A stretch of 64,000 nucleotides of DNA. Source: JBCCOW01 sp038749105. Lineage in GTDB: Bacteria; Planctomycetota; Phycisphaerae; Phycisphaerales; Phycisphaeraceae. Location of the stretch: contig JBCDIM010000014.1 of NCBI GenBank assembly GCA_038749105.1, positions 1 to 64,000 on the forward strand, in the 5' to 3' direction. Below are positions 18,375 through 26,764 of this stretch, one piece after another. The position numbers and the translations under genes were made by a program. Within the stretch, counting starts at the first letter, position 1, and each line of letters begins with the position of its first letter. The notes beneath the pieces were generated by a model. It had not been told where the DNA came from and did no database searches. It saw only the letters and a program-made list of their open reading frames with translations.

Positions 18375-20652
18375 ACTGCCCCCCTTCGGTGTAGGTCGCC
18401 ATGATCGGTCGGACCTCGATCGGGCCGGTGATGCCGTCGGGCAGGGGGATGGTCGGGTCGTAGCGGACCTGGATGACACCCCAGCCGGCACCGGGGAGCT
18501 CGGACTCGAGGTCGCCGTCGGCGGCGGTGAAGTAGCCGAGCGTGGTGTTGAAGTTCGGGCTGGTCGGGCCGATGACCGGGCCGGTGTTGGACTGCGGCTC
18601 GAAGGTGGTCAGCAGCGTGCCGTTGATCTTGACCTGGCCGCGCATGTCGGCGAGGCCCGCGACGATCGTGCCCGAGAGCTCGACGGTCTGCTGCGCGTCG
18701 TGCGGGGCGATAAACGTCCCCAGCTCCACCGAGTACTGCGGGGCCAGCAGCGATGACCGCTTGTACAGCTGCTTCTCCTCGTTAGTCAACTGGTTGGATT
18801 CATCGATATCGAACCGCGTCGTGCCGGTGAAGGCGATCTTGTTGCGGGTGTGCGTGAACTCCTGCGGGGCATCCGAGACGATCGCGCCCTCGAACGTGCA
18901 GTTGTCGAAGCGCAGGTTGTTGGAGACGGTCTTGGTGTCCGCGACCTCGACGCCGTTGATGTCGACGACACGATCGGGGTGCTTCGGCGTGCCGTCCGAG
19001 AGCATCATCCCGGCGTAGTTGAAGTTCGGATCGGTGTTGTCGACCTCGGACTCGATGAAGGTCACGCCGATGAACCGGCAGTTGACAAACAGCGCGTTGG
19101 TGCCCTTCGGGATCTTGATGTCCTTGAAGGTCATGTTCCGGTAGACCGGGCGGTCGTACCAGTCGTACGGGTAGGCGGCGCCGAAGGGGACCTGCTCCCG
19201 CTGGATCTCTCCGAGCGGCTGAGGCGAGTCGGGGTCGGCCGGGTCGTTGTTCGCGGCGTTCGCGGCGGCCTGGGCGGCCAGATCGCCGTCGGCGATGTTG
19301 CGGAACGTGTCGACATCGAAGTCGTCGGGCCCGAATTGGTACTGATCGCCCTCGGTCGAATCGAACGTCACGGCGTCGCCGGTCGAGGGATCGATCGGGC
19401 CCTGCAGGAAATCGGTGTACTCGCCGCCGGCGGCACCGGCCTCCCAGTTGTCGACGCCCGCGGTGACGTGCAGCTCGCCCTTGATCTTGGCGTAGAGGTC
19501 GTCGCTGTCGATCGCGCCGTCGCCGAAGCCGGGGCGGTTGGGGTCGCCCATGGTGTCGATCAGCTCCAGCAGCTGGCTGGCGTCGGCAGTGCTGAGCTTG
19601 GCCTGCAGTTCGCTCGCAGAGACCGAGTTGTCCGCGTTCGCGTCCATGTGGATCAGGAAGAAGTCGAACTCGTCGATGTAGCCGTCGCCGGAGAGGTCGA
19701 AGCTGGCGGGATCGACGTAGTCGGCGGTCTCGGACGAGTTGTAGATGTTCAGACGGTTGTCGCCGTCCTGGTCGTCCGCAGCGATCGAGCCCATCAGCAG
19801 GTCGAGGTCGGCGTCGAGCGCAGGGTCAAGACCGCGGAAGTCCGAGGCGATCTGGATGGGGTGCCCGTTGTTGAGGTCGACCTCGGTGAACCGAGAGCCG
19901 ACCGGGCCCTCGACGAGCACGTTCTTGCCGATCATGACCCGGCTGCGGGAGAGGATGGCGAAGCGGATCTTCTTGTCGATCCGGTAGTCGAGAGAGATCG
20001 ACCGGTAAAAGCGCTGCCCGACCGGGCCGTCGGCGGCGGTGACGCGGATGCGGATGAAGTTCGCGCCCAGCGGGTTAGCGGCGGACACGGGGGCGACGAT
20101 GCCGGTGGACGGGTCGGAGCCGTCGTAGGGCGGCCGGTCGTAGTAGGCGCTGTCGTAGTCCTCGCCGGCCAGCGGGTGCGGGGTGAGCGTGGCGGTGAAC
20201 GACGGGGCGTTGGCGGAGGGCCCGACGCGGATCGGCCCAACGGTAACGGTGGTGCCGTCGAAGATCGGCTCGGCGTCGTTGTGGAACTCCGACGACAGCG
20301 ACGTGACCAGGGCGTTAGCGGTGGTGGCCCAGAGACTCGGGGCGTTGGCGGCGTTGATCTCGCCGTCGGTGGTGGTGACGGTCTGGGCGATCTGGGCGAG
20401 GCGGTAGGTGATGAAGTCGACGCCGGTGTCGGCGGCGGAGAGGGCGCGGTTGACCTTGATGTGCGAATCGGCGGTCTTGAGGTTGCCCTCCGAGACGATC
20501 GCCATGGCCGCGGCGAGGCTGCCGAAGATCACCAGGAAGAGCATGGCAAGGATGGCCGCGGCACCGCGCTGACGGGCGTGGCGACGCAGCATGATGCGTG
20601 GGACGGGAACGCGCCCTGGATCACACGTCATGGTGTGGGGGGCGTTATTCAT
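18373..20652 (-). CDS. PilX-like pseudopilin-associated protein with EF-hand repeats
   Basis: A 759-residue protein. The N-terminal helix RGAAAILAMLFLVIFGSLAAAMAIVSEG followed by AADTGVDFITYRLAQIAQ resembles PilX-type minor pilin proteins. The middle carries calcium-loop sequences of the dockerin/EF-hand type: DQDGDNRLNI, DLSGDGYIDEFDF and DANADNSVSASEL. The C-terminal half has beta-helix-like turns (NMTFKDIKIPKGTNALFVN, LRFDNCTFEGAIV). It starts eight bases inside the upstream prepilin gene and ends one base before the next, so the three genes are tightly coupled. A role as a large tip or surface component of the pilus is inference. Confidence 0.8.
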   Translation of the reverse strand: MNNAPHTMTCDPGRVPVPRIMLRRHARQRGAAAILAMLFLVIFGSLAAAMAIVSEGNLKTADSHIKVNRALSAADTGVDFITYRLAQIAQTVTTTDGEINAANAPSLWATTANALVTSLSSEFHNDAEPIFDGTTVTVGPIRVGPSANAPSFTATLTPHPLAGEDYDSAYYDRPPYDGSDPSTGIVAPVSAANPLGANFIRIRVTAADGPVGQRFYRSISLDYRIDKKIRFAILSRSRVMIGKNVLVEGPVGSRFTEVDLNNGHPIQIASDFRGLDPALDADLDLLMGSIAADDQDGDNRLNIYNSSETADYVDPASFDLSGDGYIDEFDFFLIHMDANADNSVSASELQAKLSTADASQLLELIDTMGDPNRPGFGDGAIDSDDLYAKIKGELHVTAGVDNWEAGAAGGEYTDFLQGPIDPSTGDAVTFDSTEGDQYQFGPDDFDVDTFRNIADGDLAAQAAANAANNDPADPDSPQPLGEIQREQVPFGAAYPYDWYDRPVYRNMTFKDIKIPKGTNALFVNCRFIGVTFIESEVDNTDPNFNYAGMMLSDGTPKHPDRVVDINGVEVADTKTVSNNLRFDNCTFEGAIVSDAPQEFTHTRNKIAFTGTTRFDIDESNQLTNEEKQLYKRSSLLAPQYSVELGTFIAPHDAQQTVELSGTIVAGLADMRGQVKINGTLLTTFEPQSNTGPVIGPTSPNFNTTLGYFTAADGDLESELPGAGWGVIQVRYDPTIPLPDGITGPIEVRPIMATYTEGGQ

Positions 20653-21241
20653 CGGTGACGATCCAGTTCAGCTCGGTGACGGTGTTGGTCTGACCCGTCA
20701 GGGGGTCGGTGTAGAGGACAGTGACATCGACGCGGACGACGGGCGTGCTGCCCAGCGGCTGGGTGAACGGGGAGTTGATGTGGTCGGCGGTGACGTTGGT
20801 GACGTTGATCCGCTGGGTCCACTGGCTCAGTTCGGGCAGCGACTGACGCAGTGCGTTGACGGGGGGGTTGAAGGTCAGCCCGGTCCCCGTGCCTGAAGCG
20901 ACGACGCCGGCGAAGTCGTCGAGGTCGTCATAGTCGAGGATGCCGTTCTCGCCGGCTTCGGGACCGAAGTTGCTCCGGCCGGTGATGGGGTCGTGCTGAG
21001 GGAGCGTCATCGTGAGCTCACGCAGCTCGTTGGCGAGCAGCACCGCCTCGCCGGTCCGCGTCGCCCAGTTGTTCTTCTGGTGGTAGGCCTGCTGGGCCGC
21101 GACAATCGAGAGCACGCCGGTGCCGACGATCACGGTGGTCAGCGCGGCCTCGATCAGGGTGAAGCCGGAGCGGCGTCGGCTTCGCCGGCGTGGAGGCTGT
21201 AGGTTGTAGGTTGTAGGTTGTAGGTGATTCATTGGGCGCAC
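20645..21241 (-). CDS. Prepilin-type leader protein (PilV/GspI-like)
   Basis: A 198-residue type IV pilin-like protein. The leader ends RRRSRRRSG/FTLIEAALTTVIVGTGVLSIVAAQQAYHQ, the prepilin peptidase site and hydrophobic helix, with the conserved Glu at +5. The start may be the ATG at 21241 or the one at 21232. The leader residues LQPTTYNLQPP are encoded by the heptamer repeat at 21198-21225, followed by a GC hairpin coding RRRSRRR, as in the paralogue at 17676. The rest is beta-rich and ends in GQTNTVTELNWIVTDE. It lies after pilC in the same operon, 131 bases on. Confidence 0.85.
   Translation of the reverse strand: MRPMNHLQPTTYNLQPPRRRSRRRSGFTLIEAALTTVIVGTGVLSIVAAQQAYHQKNNWATRTGEAVLLANELRELTMTLPQHDPITGRSNFGPEAGENGILDYDDLDDFAGVVASGTGTGLTFNPPVNALRQSLPELSQWTQRINVTNVTADHINSPFTQPLGSTPVVRVDVTVLYTDPLTGQTNTVTELNWIVTDE
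21198..21225. repeat. Heptamer tandem repeat (TGTAGGT x4) in a prepilin leader
   Basis: Four perfect tgtaggt units lie in the first codons of the gene at 20645-21241. They are adjacent to an imperfect GC hairpin (cgtcggc/gccggcg) at 21174-21190. Confidence 0.88.
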
Positions 21242-21335
21242 CGATGCCTGTGATCTATACGATTCATCGGCGATGAGGTCGTCCGGATATAGGCCTGACG
21301 CTGGGTTGTTGGCTTAACTAATCATTACAACCTGC

Positions 21336-21370
21336 CGGCCTACCACCTACGGCCTACCACCTACAACCTC
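21336..21370. repeat. Heptamer repeats between pilC and the prepilin gene
   Basis: The units cggccta-ccaccta occur twice in a row and are followed by caacctc, a period of 7 within a period of 14. The word ccaccta/acctaca is related to the complement of the tgtaggt repeat 140 bases away. It lies in the intergenic space and reaches the last codons of pilC. Confidence 0.75.
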
Positions 21371-21372
21371 AC

Positions 21373-22602
21373 TCACTTCACCAGCGACGAGAGCTTGAAG
21401 ATCGGCAGGATGATCGCCATGGCGATGAAGCCGACCACCGAGCCCATGACCACGATCATGATCGGCTCGATCATGCTGGTCACGGTCTTGATGGTTTCTT
21501 TGAGGCGTTTGGAGTAGAAGCCGGAGATCTCGTCGAGCACCTCGCCGAGCTTACCCGACTCTTCACCGGCGCCGATCATCTGCACCACGGGCTTGGGCAG
21601 CAGGGGGGTCTTGCTGAGCGGCTGGGAGATCTTCTTGCCCTGCTTTACCGCGGAGTAGACGCCGCGCCACATCCGCCGGAACGGGCGGTTGCCGGAGATC
21701 TCGCCGGTGATCGCGAGGGTGTCGAGCATCGGGACGCCGGCGTTGACCAGCTCGCCCATCGTGTGGAGCGACCGGCTGATGTACAGCGCCCGGAACATGC
21801 GGGAGAAGACGGGGACGCGGAGCTTGAGCCGGTCGAAGTGCCAGCCGCCCGCGTCGGTCTTGGTCAGGAAGTAGAGCAGGATCCCCGCACCGAAGAGCGC
21901 CCCAAGCACGGCCCACCACCACTGGACCATGAAGGCCGAAAGGGCCATCAGGAAGATCGTGGGCCAGGGCATCGCCGCTTCTTTGCCCTCGAAAACCGAG
22001 GCGAAGCGGGGCAGGACGAACGTGAGCAGGAAAATGGTGACGCCGACCGCGAGGGTGGCGATCATGCCGGGGTAGATCATGGCCCCGACGACCATCTGGC
22101 GGGTCTCAATCTGCTGAGCGAGGTACGCGGCGATGCGTTCGAGCATCTGGCTGAAGCTGCCGGACATCTCTGAGGCGCGGACCATGTTGATGTAGAGCGG
22201 CCCGAAGAGCTTGCCGTGCTTCGCCAGCGCGTCGCTGAACGGCTTGCCGGACTCGACCTCCTGCTTGATCGAGAAGAGGATCGCCTTGAACTTCGGGTTC
22301 TCCTGCTGCTCGGCGATGCCTTCAAGGGCAGCCCGGAGCGAGATGCCCGCACGCACCATGACCGCAAGCTGCGTCGTGAAGTTCAGCACGTCCTTCTGCG
22401 ACGGTCCCGAGCTGTAGTTCAGCGACTTGAGGAAGTCGCTCATCGACCGGCTGCTGCTGGCGCCCTTCATCGGGGTCAGCGAGAGGACCGTGTTGCCCTG
22501 CGCCCGCAGCGCCGACGCGGCGGCGAGGGCGTTCTCGGCCGCGAGGGTGCCGACGGAGGTCTTGCCGTCGGCTAGGCGTGTCTGGTAGCGGTACGTGGGC
22601 AT
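21373..22602 (-). CDS. pilC: Type IV pilus/type II secretion inner-membrane platform protein
   Basis: A 409-residue PilC/GspF family protein. It forms the inner-membrane platform on which pilin subunits are added or removed. The first T2SSF domain begins NFTTQLAVMVRAGISLRAALEGI; the second has LYISRSLHTMGELVNAGVPMLDTL and ends with GSVVGFIAMAIILPIFKL. Three hydrophobic segments are seen, at about residues 172-194, 220-245 and 378-400. It starts 37 bases after pilT and is certainly in the same operon. PilC is preferred over GspF because of the PilT neighbour. Confidence 0.92.
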   Translation of the reverse strand: MPTYRYQTRLADGKTSVGTLAAENALAAASALRAQGNTVLSLTPMKGASSSRSMSDFLKSLNYSSGPSQKDVLNFTTQLAVMVRAGISLRAALEGIAEQQENPKFKAILFSIKQEVESGKPFSDALAKHGKLFGPLYINMVRASEMSGSFSQMLERIAAYLAQQIETRQMVVGAMIYPGMIATLAVGVTIFLLTFVLPRFASVFEGKEAAMPWPTIFLMALSAFMVQWWWAVLGALFGAGILLYFLTKTDAGGWHFDRLKLRVPVFSRMFRALYISRSLHTMGELVNAGVPMLDTLAITGEISGNRPFRRMWRGVYSAVKQGKKISQPLSKTPLLPKPVVQMIGAGEESGKLGEVLDEISGFYSKRLKETIKTVTSMIEPIMIVVMGSVVGFIAMAIILPIFKLSSLVK

Positions 22603-22639
22603 GGGTTAACTACGGGGGTGAGTCGGTGGCGGGGTCCGT

Positions 22640-23695
22640 TTAGGCCGCGAGGGAGCGTTCGAGCTTCTCGGGATAAGCGGCCTGAGCGATCGCGTCTTCC
22701 TTGGTGATCTTGCCGTTGAAGTAGAGCTCGGCGATCGCGTTATCCAGCGAATTCATGCCGATCTGCCGGTTGGTTTCGATGACGTTGGGGATCTCGAAGG
22801 CCCGGTCTTCGCGGATCAGGTTCCGCACCGCAGGCGTGCAGAGCATGATCTCGGTCGCCGGGATCATGCCCTCGTTGTCGAGCCGTTTGAACAGGGTCTG
22901 CGAGACCACGGCCTGGAGCGTGTTGGCGAGCATCGAGCGGATCTGGTTCTGCTGATCCGACGGGTACATGTCGATGATGCGTTCCACGGTCTGCGAGGCG
23001 TTGACGGTGTGCAGGGTCGAGAAGACGAGGTGGCCGGTCTCGGCGGCGGTGATCGCAGCGGCGGTGGTCTCGAGGTCACGCATCTCACCGACGAGGATGA
23101 TGTCGGGGTCCTGACGCAGGACGTGGCGGAGGCCGGAGGCGAAGGACGGGGTGTCCTGCCCGAGCTCGCGCTGCTCGATGACGCACTTGTCGGAGACCTG
23201 GGCGTATTCGATCGGGTCTTCGAGGGTGATGACGTGCTTGTAGTAGCGTTTGTTCATCGCGTCGATCATCGCGGCGAGCGTGGTCGACTTGCCCGAGCCG
23301 GTGTCGCCGGTGACCAGGACGAGCCCGCGGGGCAGGTAGGTCAGGCGGGAGATGACCTCGGGGAGGTTGAGCTTTTCGAGGGGTGGGATCTTGGTCTTGA
23401 TCGCACGCAGGGCGAGGCCGACGGCGTTGCGTTGGAGGTGGGCGTTGACGCGGTATCTGCCGAGGCCGTCGATCTGGAAGGAGAAGTCGGCGTCCTTGAT
23501 CTTCTCGAAGACCTTCATCTGGTCGGGCCCGGCCATCTGCTTGAGCAGCGACATCGAGTCTTCGGGGGTCAGCTCGGGGAAGTCCATGGGGGTCATCCGG
23601 GTGTGGATACGGACCATGGGCTTGTGGCCTGCGATGAGGTGGATGTCAGACGCATCCAGTTCCATGGCGGCGGCGAGGACTTTGGACAGTTCCAT
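22640..23695 (-). CDS. pilT: PilT-type retraction ATPase
   Basis: A hexameric cytoplasmic ATPase that drives pilus retraction. At 351 residues it has PilT length. Motifs in order: PAS-like N-domain with DASDIHLIAGHKPMVRI, Walker A VTGDTGSGKSTTL, Asp box ITLEDPIEY, Walker B ILVGEMRDLETTAAAI, His box GHLVFSTLHT, and the C-terminal CTPAVRNLIRED, equivalent to the AIRNLIRE motif specific to PilT. I chose the ATG at 23695, where MELSKVLAAAMELDASDIH begins; the frame to 24121 adds an unrelated stretch crossing the terminator of the gene at 23995. It is the first gene of the pilus operon. Confidence 0.94.
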   Translation of the reverse strand: MELSKVLAAAMELDASDIHLIAGHKPMVRIHTRMTPMDFPELTPEDSMSLLKQMAGPDQMKVFEKIKDADFSFQIDGLGRYRVNAHLQRNAVGLALRAIKTKIPPLEKLNLPEVISRLTYLPRGLVLVTGDTGSGKSTTLAAMIDAMNKRYYKHVITLEDPIEYAQVSDKCVIEQRELGQDTPSFASGLRHVLRQDPDIILVGEMRDLETTAAAITAAETGHLVFSTLHTVNASQTVERIIDMYPSDQQNQIRSMLANTLQAVVSQTLFKRLDNEGMIPATEIMLCTPAVRNLIREDRAFEIPNVIETNRQIGMNSLDNAIAELYFNGKITKEDAIAQAAYPEKLERSLAA

Positions 23696-23920
23696 GGGCA
23701 GGCTCGATAGGGTGGGGGACGGTCTGTATGCGGCTGCGGTGCGGAACGGATCGCGGGCGCAGCGGCGGAACGATCCCTGGACTCTTGGGGTATCGACCGG
23801 CGGGTGAGGCTGGATAAGGGTTAGCGGCTGTGAAGATGCGGAGTGGGCATGGTTTCGGGCTGGGGGTGTTACAGCTTGCCCAGGCGCTACAGATGGACCG
23901 GGCCGGACACGACGGAGCGC

Positions 23921-23955
23921 AAAAAAAACACGCGGCCCGGGTGCGGAGCCGCGTG
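23921..23955 (-). terminator. Terminator of the PEP-CTERM gene
   Basis: On the minus strand a stem cacgcggc/gccgcgtg with an 11-base loop is followed by a T8 run. It lies 40 bases after the stop codon of the gene at 23995. Confidence 0.87.
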
Positions 23956-23994
23956 CTGAAACAGTGGGTTCGGAGGTGGGTGCGAGCCGGGCGG

Positions 23995-25074
23995 TCAGCG
24001 CGATTGCCGGCGCCGGGTGCCGAGGAGCATGGCACCCACACCAAAGATCGCCAGCGACGTCGGCTCGGGGATGGCGTACAGGCCGGTGCCTTCGCCGTTG
24101 CGGTTGATGAAGTACCACCAACCGATGTTCCCGTTGACCCAGGTCAGGCCACCAACGATGTCGTTTTCGGCGGGTCCAGCAATGAGGTCGGAATCGCTGA
24201 TGACCAGGGAGAGGGTGCCGGGCGCGTTGTCAGGATCGAAGCTGTAGATGCTGTCGGCGCCGTCTTCATAAAAGTAGATCAGCCCGTCGGGTGCATACAA
24301 CATCTTGTCTACGCGGACGTCGGAGCGCCCGGTGACGGCAATGATCTGGGCTTCAGTGAGGATGATTTCGTAGTCGTTGGAGGCACCCGAGTAGTCGAGG
24401 CTGTAGATGTTGTCGGACCCGTCGTCGCCGAAGAAGAGCTTTTTCTCGGTGGGGCTGATCGTGAACCCGTTGAGTGTGTTGTTGCCGACGTTGGTCGTGA
24501 GTTCACTGGCAGACGCGAGCTCGGAGATGGCCCCGCCAGGCGTGATCAGCAGCAGGCTGTCGTTAGACATATTTGTTTCATAGACCACGATGTTGCCGTC
24601 GGGATCGATGGCTTGTTCAGTCAGGTTGGCCGACGTCCCCGTGGTGGCGATATTCAGGTCCGCGTTGCTAGCCAGCGACGTCAGGGCACCGGTGCTGAGG
24701 TTGAGCGAATAGACGGCGTCGCTGCGGCGGTCGGCAATGATCGCGGGGTTCCCCAAACCGAGCGCGGCTTGCCCGAGGTCAAAGCCCTGTGTTGGCTCAC
24801 CGCTGGCGTTGGCGTAGTCGAGGCTGTCCACGAGGATGTTCGAGCCATCGCCGAGGACGATCAGCGAATCCCCAAAGACGGGTCCCGAGATTGTGAACAA
24901 GAACTCCCCACCGATTTCGGTGACGCCGGTAATGCTGGTGTTACTTGACGCAGTGGGATGAAGCTCGTTGAGCGAGATGATCTGGCGATAATCCACGCCG
25001 AAGGCCTGTCCGGAAGCGGCGAGGGAAAGCCCGAGGACCACGGCCTGGGATGCTTTGAGGGAAGACAGGTTCAT
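23995..25074 (-). CDS. PEP-CTERM sorting-signal protein
   Basis: A 359-residue secreted protein with a signal peptide (VVLGLSLAASGQAFG) at residues 1-29. A beta-propeller-like body follows, with repeated Asp/Gly-rich strands such as DGNIVVYETNMSNDSLLLITPGG. The last 25 residues are a PEP-CTERM tripartite tail: IPEPTSLA, a hydrophobic helix (IFGVGAMLLG) and a basic end TRRRQSR. This marks it as an exosortase substrate, probably processed by one of the two enzymes in this window. I chose the ATG at 25074 because AGGAGA lies six bases upstream. It is divergent from the gene at 25137, with only 62 bases between them. Its function beyond sorting is unknown. Confidence 0.9.
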   Translation of the reverse strand: MNLSSLKASQAVVLGLSLAASGQAFGVDYRQIISLNELHPTASSNTSITGVTEIGGEFLFTISGPVFGDSLIVLGDGSNILVDSLDYANASGEPTQGFDLGQAALGLGNPAIIADRRSDAVYSLNLSTGALTSLASNADLNIATTGTSANLTEQAIDPDGNIVVYETNMSNDSLLLITPGGAISELASASELTTNVGNNTLNGFTISPTEKKLFFGDDGSDNIYSLDYSGASNDYEIILTEAQIIAVTGRSDVRVDKMLYAPDGLIYFYEDGADSIYSFDPDNAPGTLSLVISDSDLIAGPAENDIVGGLTWVNGNIGWWYFINRNGEGTGLYAIPEPTSLAIFGVGAMLLGTRRRQSR

Positions 25075-25136
25075 TTTGGTTTCTCCTAAGCTCCAAGTAC
25101 AAAACGGGGGGACGCAGGCGACGTACACTAGCCGAA

Positions 25137-25991
25137 ATGAGATTCAGTCACAAGCATCTCCGGTTTGGGGGGTCGAAAGCCCCGGCGTTCACTCTCATTG
25201 AGCTTTTGGTGGTGATCTCGATCATCGCGCTGCTCATCGGGATTTTGCTTCCGGTGCTGGGGGGAGCACGTGAGGCGGCTCGGCAATCGGTGTGTCTCTC
25301 CAACCAGCGGCAGCTGAATGTCGCGTCGTTCGCCTTCGCGTCGGATCGGGATGAAACCCTACCGACGCACTACGACCCGAACGGGCCCGTGGTCCCCAAT
25401 GCGATCGGTAGCCCGGTGCTGACCTACCGGATTGCGCAGGGGCCGAGCGCCAACGACATGGAGGTTGTGGGGATCGGCCGACTGTTTTTTGAGGGTTTTC
25501 TCGACGACCCGGGCGTCTTCTTCTGCCCCGCGCAGGATGCGGAGCAGTGGCAGCCGGGGCACTTCCCCGAGCCGTTCGGCGAGGTGGGGATGCCAGGCCT
25601 GCCGGGAGACGACTCGTCTGCCGATATCGACACCTTCCTGGTGCGTAGCAACTACATGTACAACGCCGTGGTGACGTTCGGCAACGGGCTCGGCGCTCGG
25701 CCTCGTCTGTACGACACCATCCCGGAATTCGATACGGAGATCGGCACAACCGCCGAGACCCAGTTCCCTAGCGAGGCGCCGCTTACCCTCGACCTCCTGA
25801 TCGGTTGGCGGTACGACACCAACGCCCATCAGCAGAATTCCTGGTTCCAGGCGAGCTTCATCGATGGGCACGGTGAGGGTTTTTCTGACCCGCAGATCAC
25901 ACGGATCTACGCCGATGAGTCGCCCGCCTTTGAGAGCGTAAACTGGGCGACATTCCAGACGTTTTTGCTGCCCGAATTGTTGACGGAGTAG
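25137..25991 (+). CDS. Prepilin-leader secreted protein (DUF1559-like)
   Basis: A 284-residue protein with a type IV prepilin leader: APA/FTLIELLVVISIIALLIGILLPVLGGAREAAR. It then continues CLSNQRQLNVASFAFASDRDETLP, the N-terminal motif of the large planctomycete family of pilin-like proteins. The C-terminal part contains WFQASFIDGHGEGFSDPQ, corresponding to the family's H-X9-DG motif. Such proteins are thought to be pseudopilins of a secretion apparatus, but no function is proven. It is monocistronic and divergent from the PEP-CTERM gene. Confidence 0.85.
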   Translation: MRFSHKHLRFGGSKAPAFTLIELLVVISIIALLIGILLPVLGGAREAARQSVCLSNQRQLNVASFAFASDRDETLPTHYDPNGPVVPNAIGSPVLTYRIAQGPSANDMEVVGIGRLFFEGFLDDPGVFFCPAQDAEQWQPGHFPEPFGEVGMPGLPGDDSSADIDTFLVRSNYMYNAVVTFGNGLGARPRLYDTIPEFDTEIGTTAETQFPSEAPLTLDLLIGWRYDTNAHQQNSWFQASFIDGHGEGFSDPQITRIYADESPAFESVNWATFQTFLLPELLTE

Positions 25992-26059
25992 CGTGCAAGT
26001 CGAAGCGTCGCGTAAGGCTCAAGACACCGTGATGACGCGGTGATCATCGAGGTTTGGTC

Positions 26060-26704
26060 ATGAAATACCTGAGTCGGCAAGCAGTCGAGTGGAACCTACC
26101 GAGTTACCTGTTGCATGCCGTGGTTGGCTTAATGTTGGCCGGGTCGGTACTGATATCTGGCGGTTGTACGGATCCGAGTCATGGGGAGACTGCGGTCTCG
26201 CACGAGTCTTCTGAGGTTGCCACGGCAGAAGTGGCACGCCAAGCTCGTGAAGCTTCCACGCAGGGGGAGCCTTATGTCGAGTACGGCGATTCGATCCCCG
26301 ACGTGGAAGGTGGAGTGGTTTCGGTCGAACGGCTTCTGGAGGAGCCTGAGCGTTACATCGGCCAAACGATCAGAGCGGGAGGCCAGGTCCAGAAAGTCTG
26401 CCAGAAGGCGGGGTGTTGGATCGAGATCGGAGGCTCGGGGCAGTCTCAGGGCTTGTTCATCAAGTTCACGTGCCCGATCGAAGGGCGGCTAATCCCCATG
26501 GCAGCGGTCGGGAAGCGGGCGGAAGTCATGGGTGAGCTACGCATCATCGAGATCTCTGAAGCACGGGCCCGGCATTACGCGGAGGACGACGGCCGGTCGC
26601 CGGAAGAGATCGCGGCGATCATCGGGCCGCAGCAGATGGTGACGATGGCCTCGCCGTCGGCGCGGGTGTTCGGGCTGGTATCGGACGGTGAAGGGATTCA
26701 ATGA
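26060..26704 (+). CDS. Membrane-anchored DUF4920-like protein
   Basis: A 214-residue protein. The N-terminal hydrophobic segment (LHAVVGLMLAGSVLISGGC) may be a lipoprotein signal, though the lipobox is imperfect. The globular part begins at about residue 75: SVERLLEEPERYIGQTIRAGGQVQKVCQKAGCWIEIGG, a small OB-fold-like domain with the conserved KVCQKxGCW segment of DUF4920. Two close cysteines may form a disulphide or bind metal. I chose the ATG at 26060 over the in-frame TTG at 26054 because GAGG lies seven bases upstream. It sits between a prepilin-leader gene and a convergent PilZ gene. Confidence 0.75.
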   Translation: MKYLSRQAVEWNLPSYLLHAVVGLMLAGSVLISGGCTDPSHGETAVSHESSEVATAEVARQAREASTQGEPYVEYGDSIPDVEGGVVSVERLLEEPERYIGQTIRAGGQVQKVCQKAGCWIEIGGSGQSQGLFIKFTCPIEGRLIPMAAVGKRAEVMGELRIIEISEARARHYAEDDGRSPEEIAAIIGPQQMVTMASPSARVFGLVSDGEGIQ

Positions 26705-26764
26705 CGAACGTGCCGTCACGCCCCAGCGATGCGTCGCGTTGCGTCTATGGCCCTGCAGTATTGA

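Noticed and set aside
18850..20658. A 602-residue open frame on the plus strand
   Set aside because: It is antisense to the PilX-like gene and has a repetitive Val/Gly/Arg/Asp composition with no recognisable motifs.
18237..21370. CRISPR array suggested by the short tandem repeats
   Set aside because: The units are seven bases long, directly adjacent without spacers, and partly coding; no cas gene is present.
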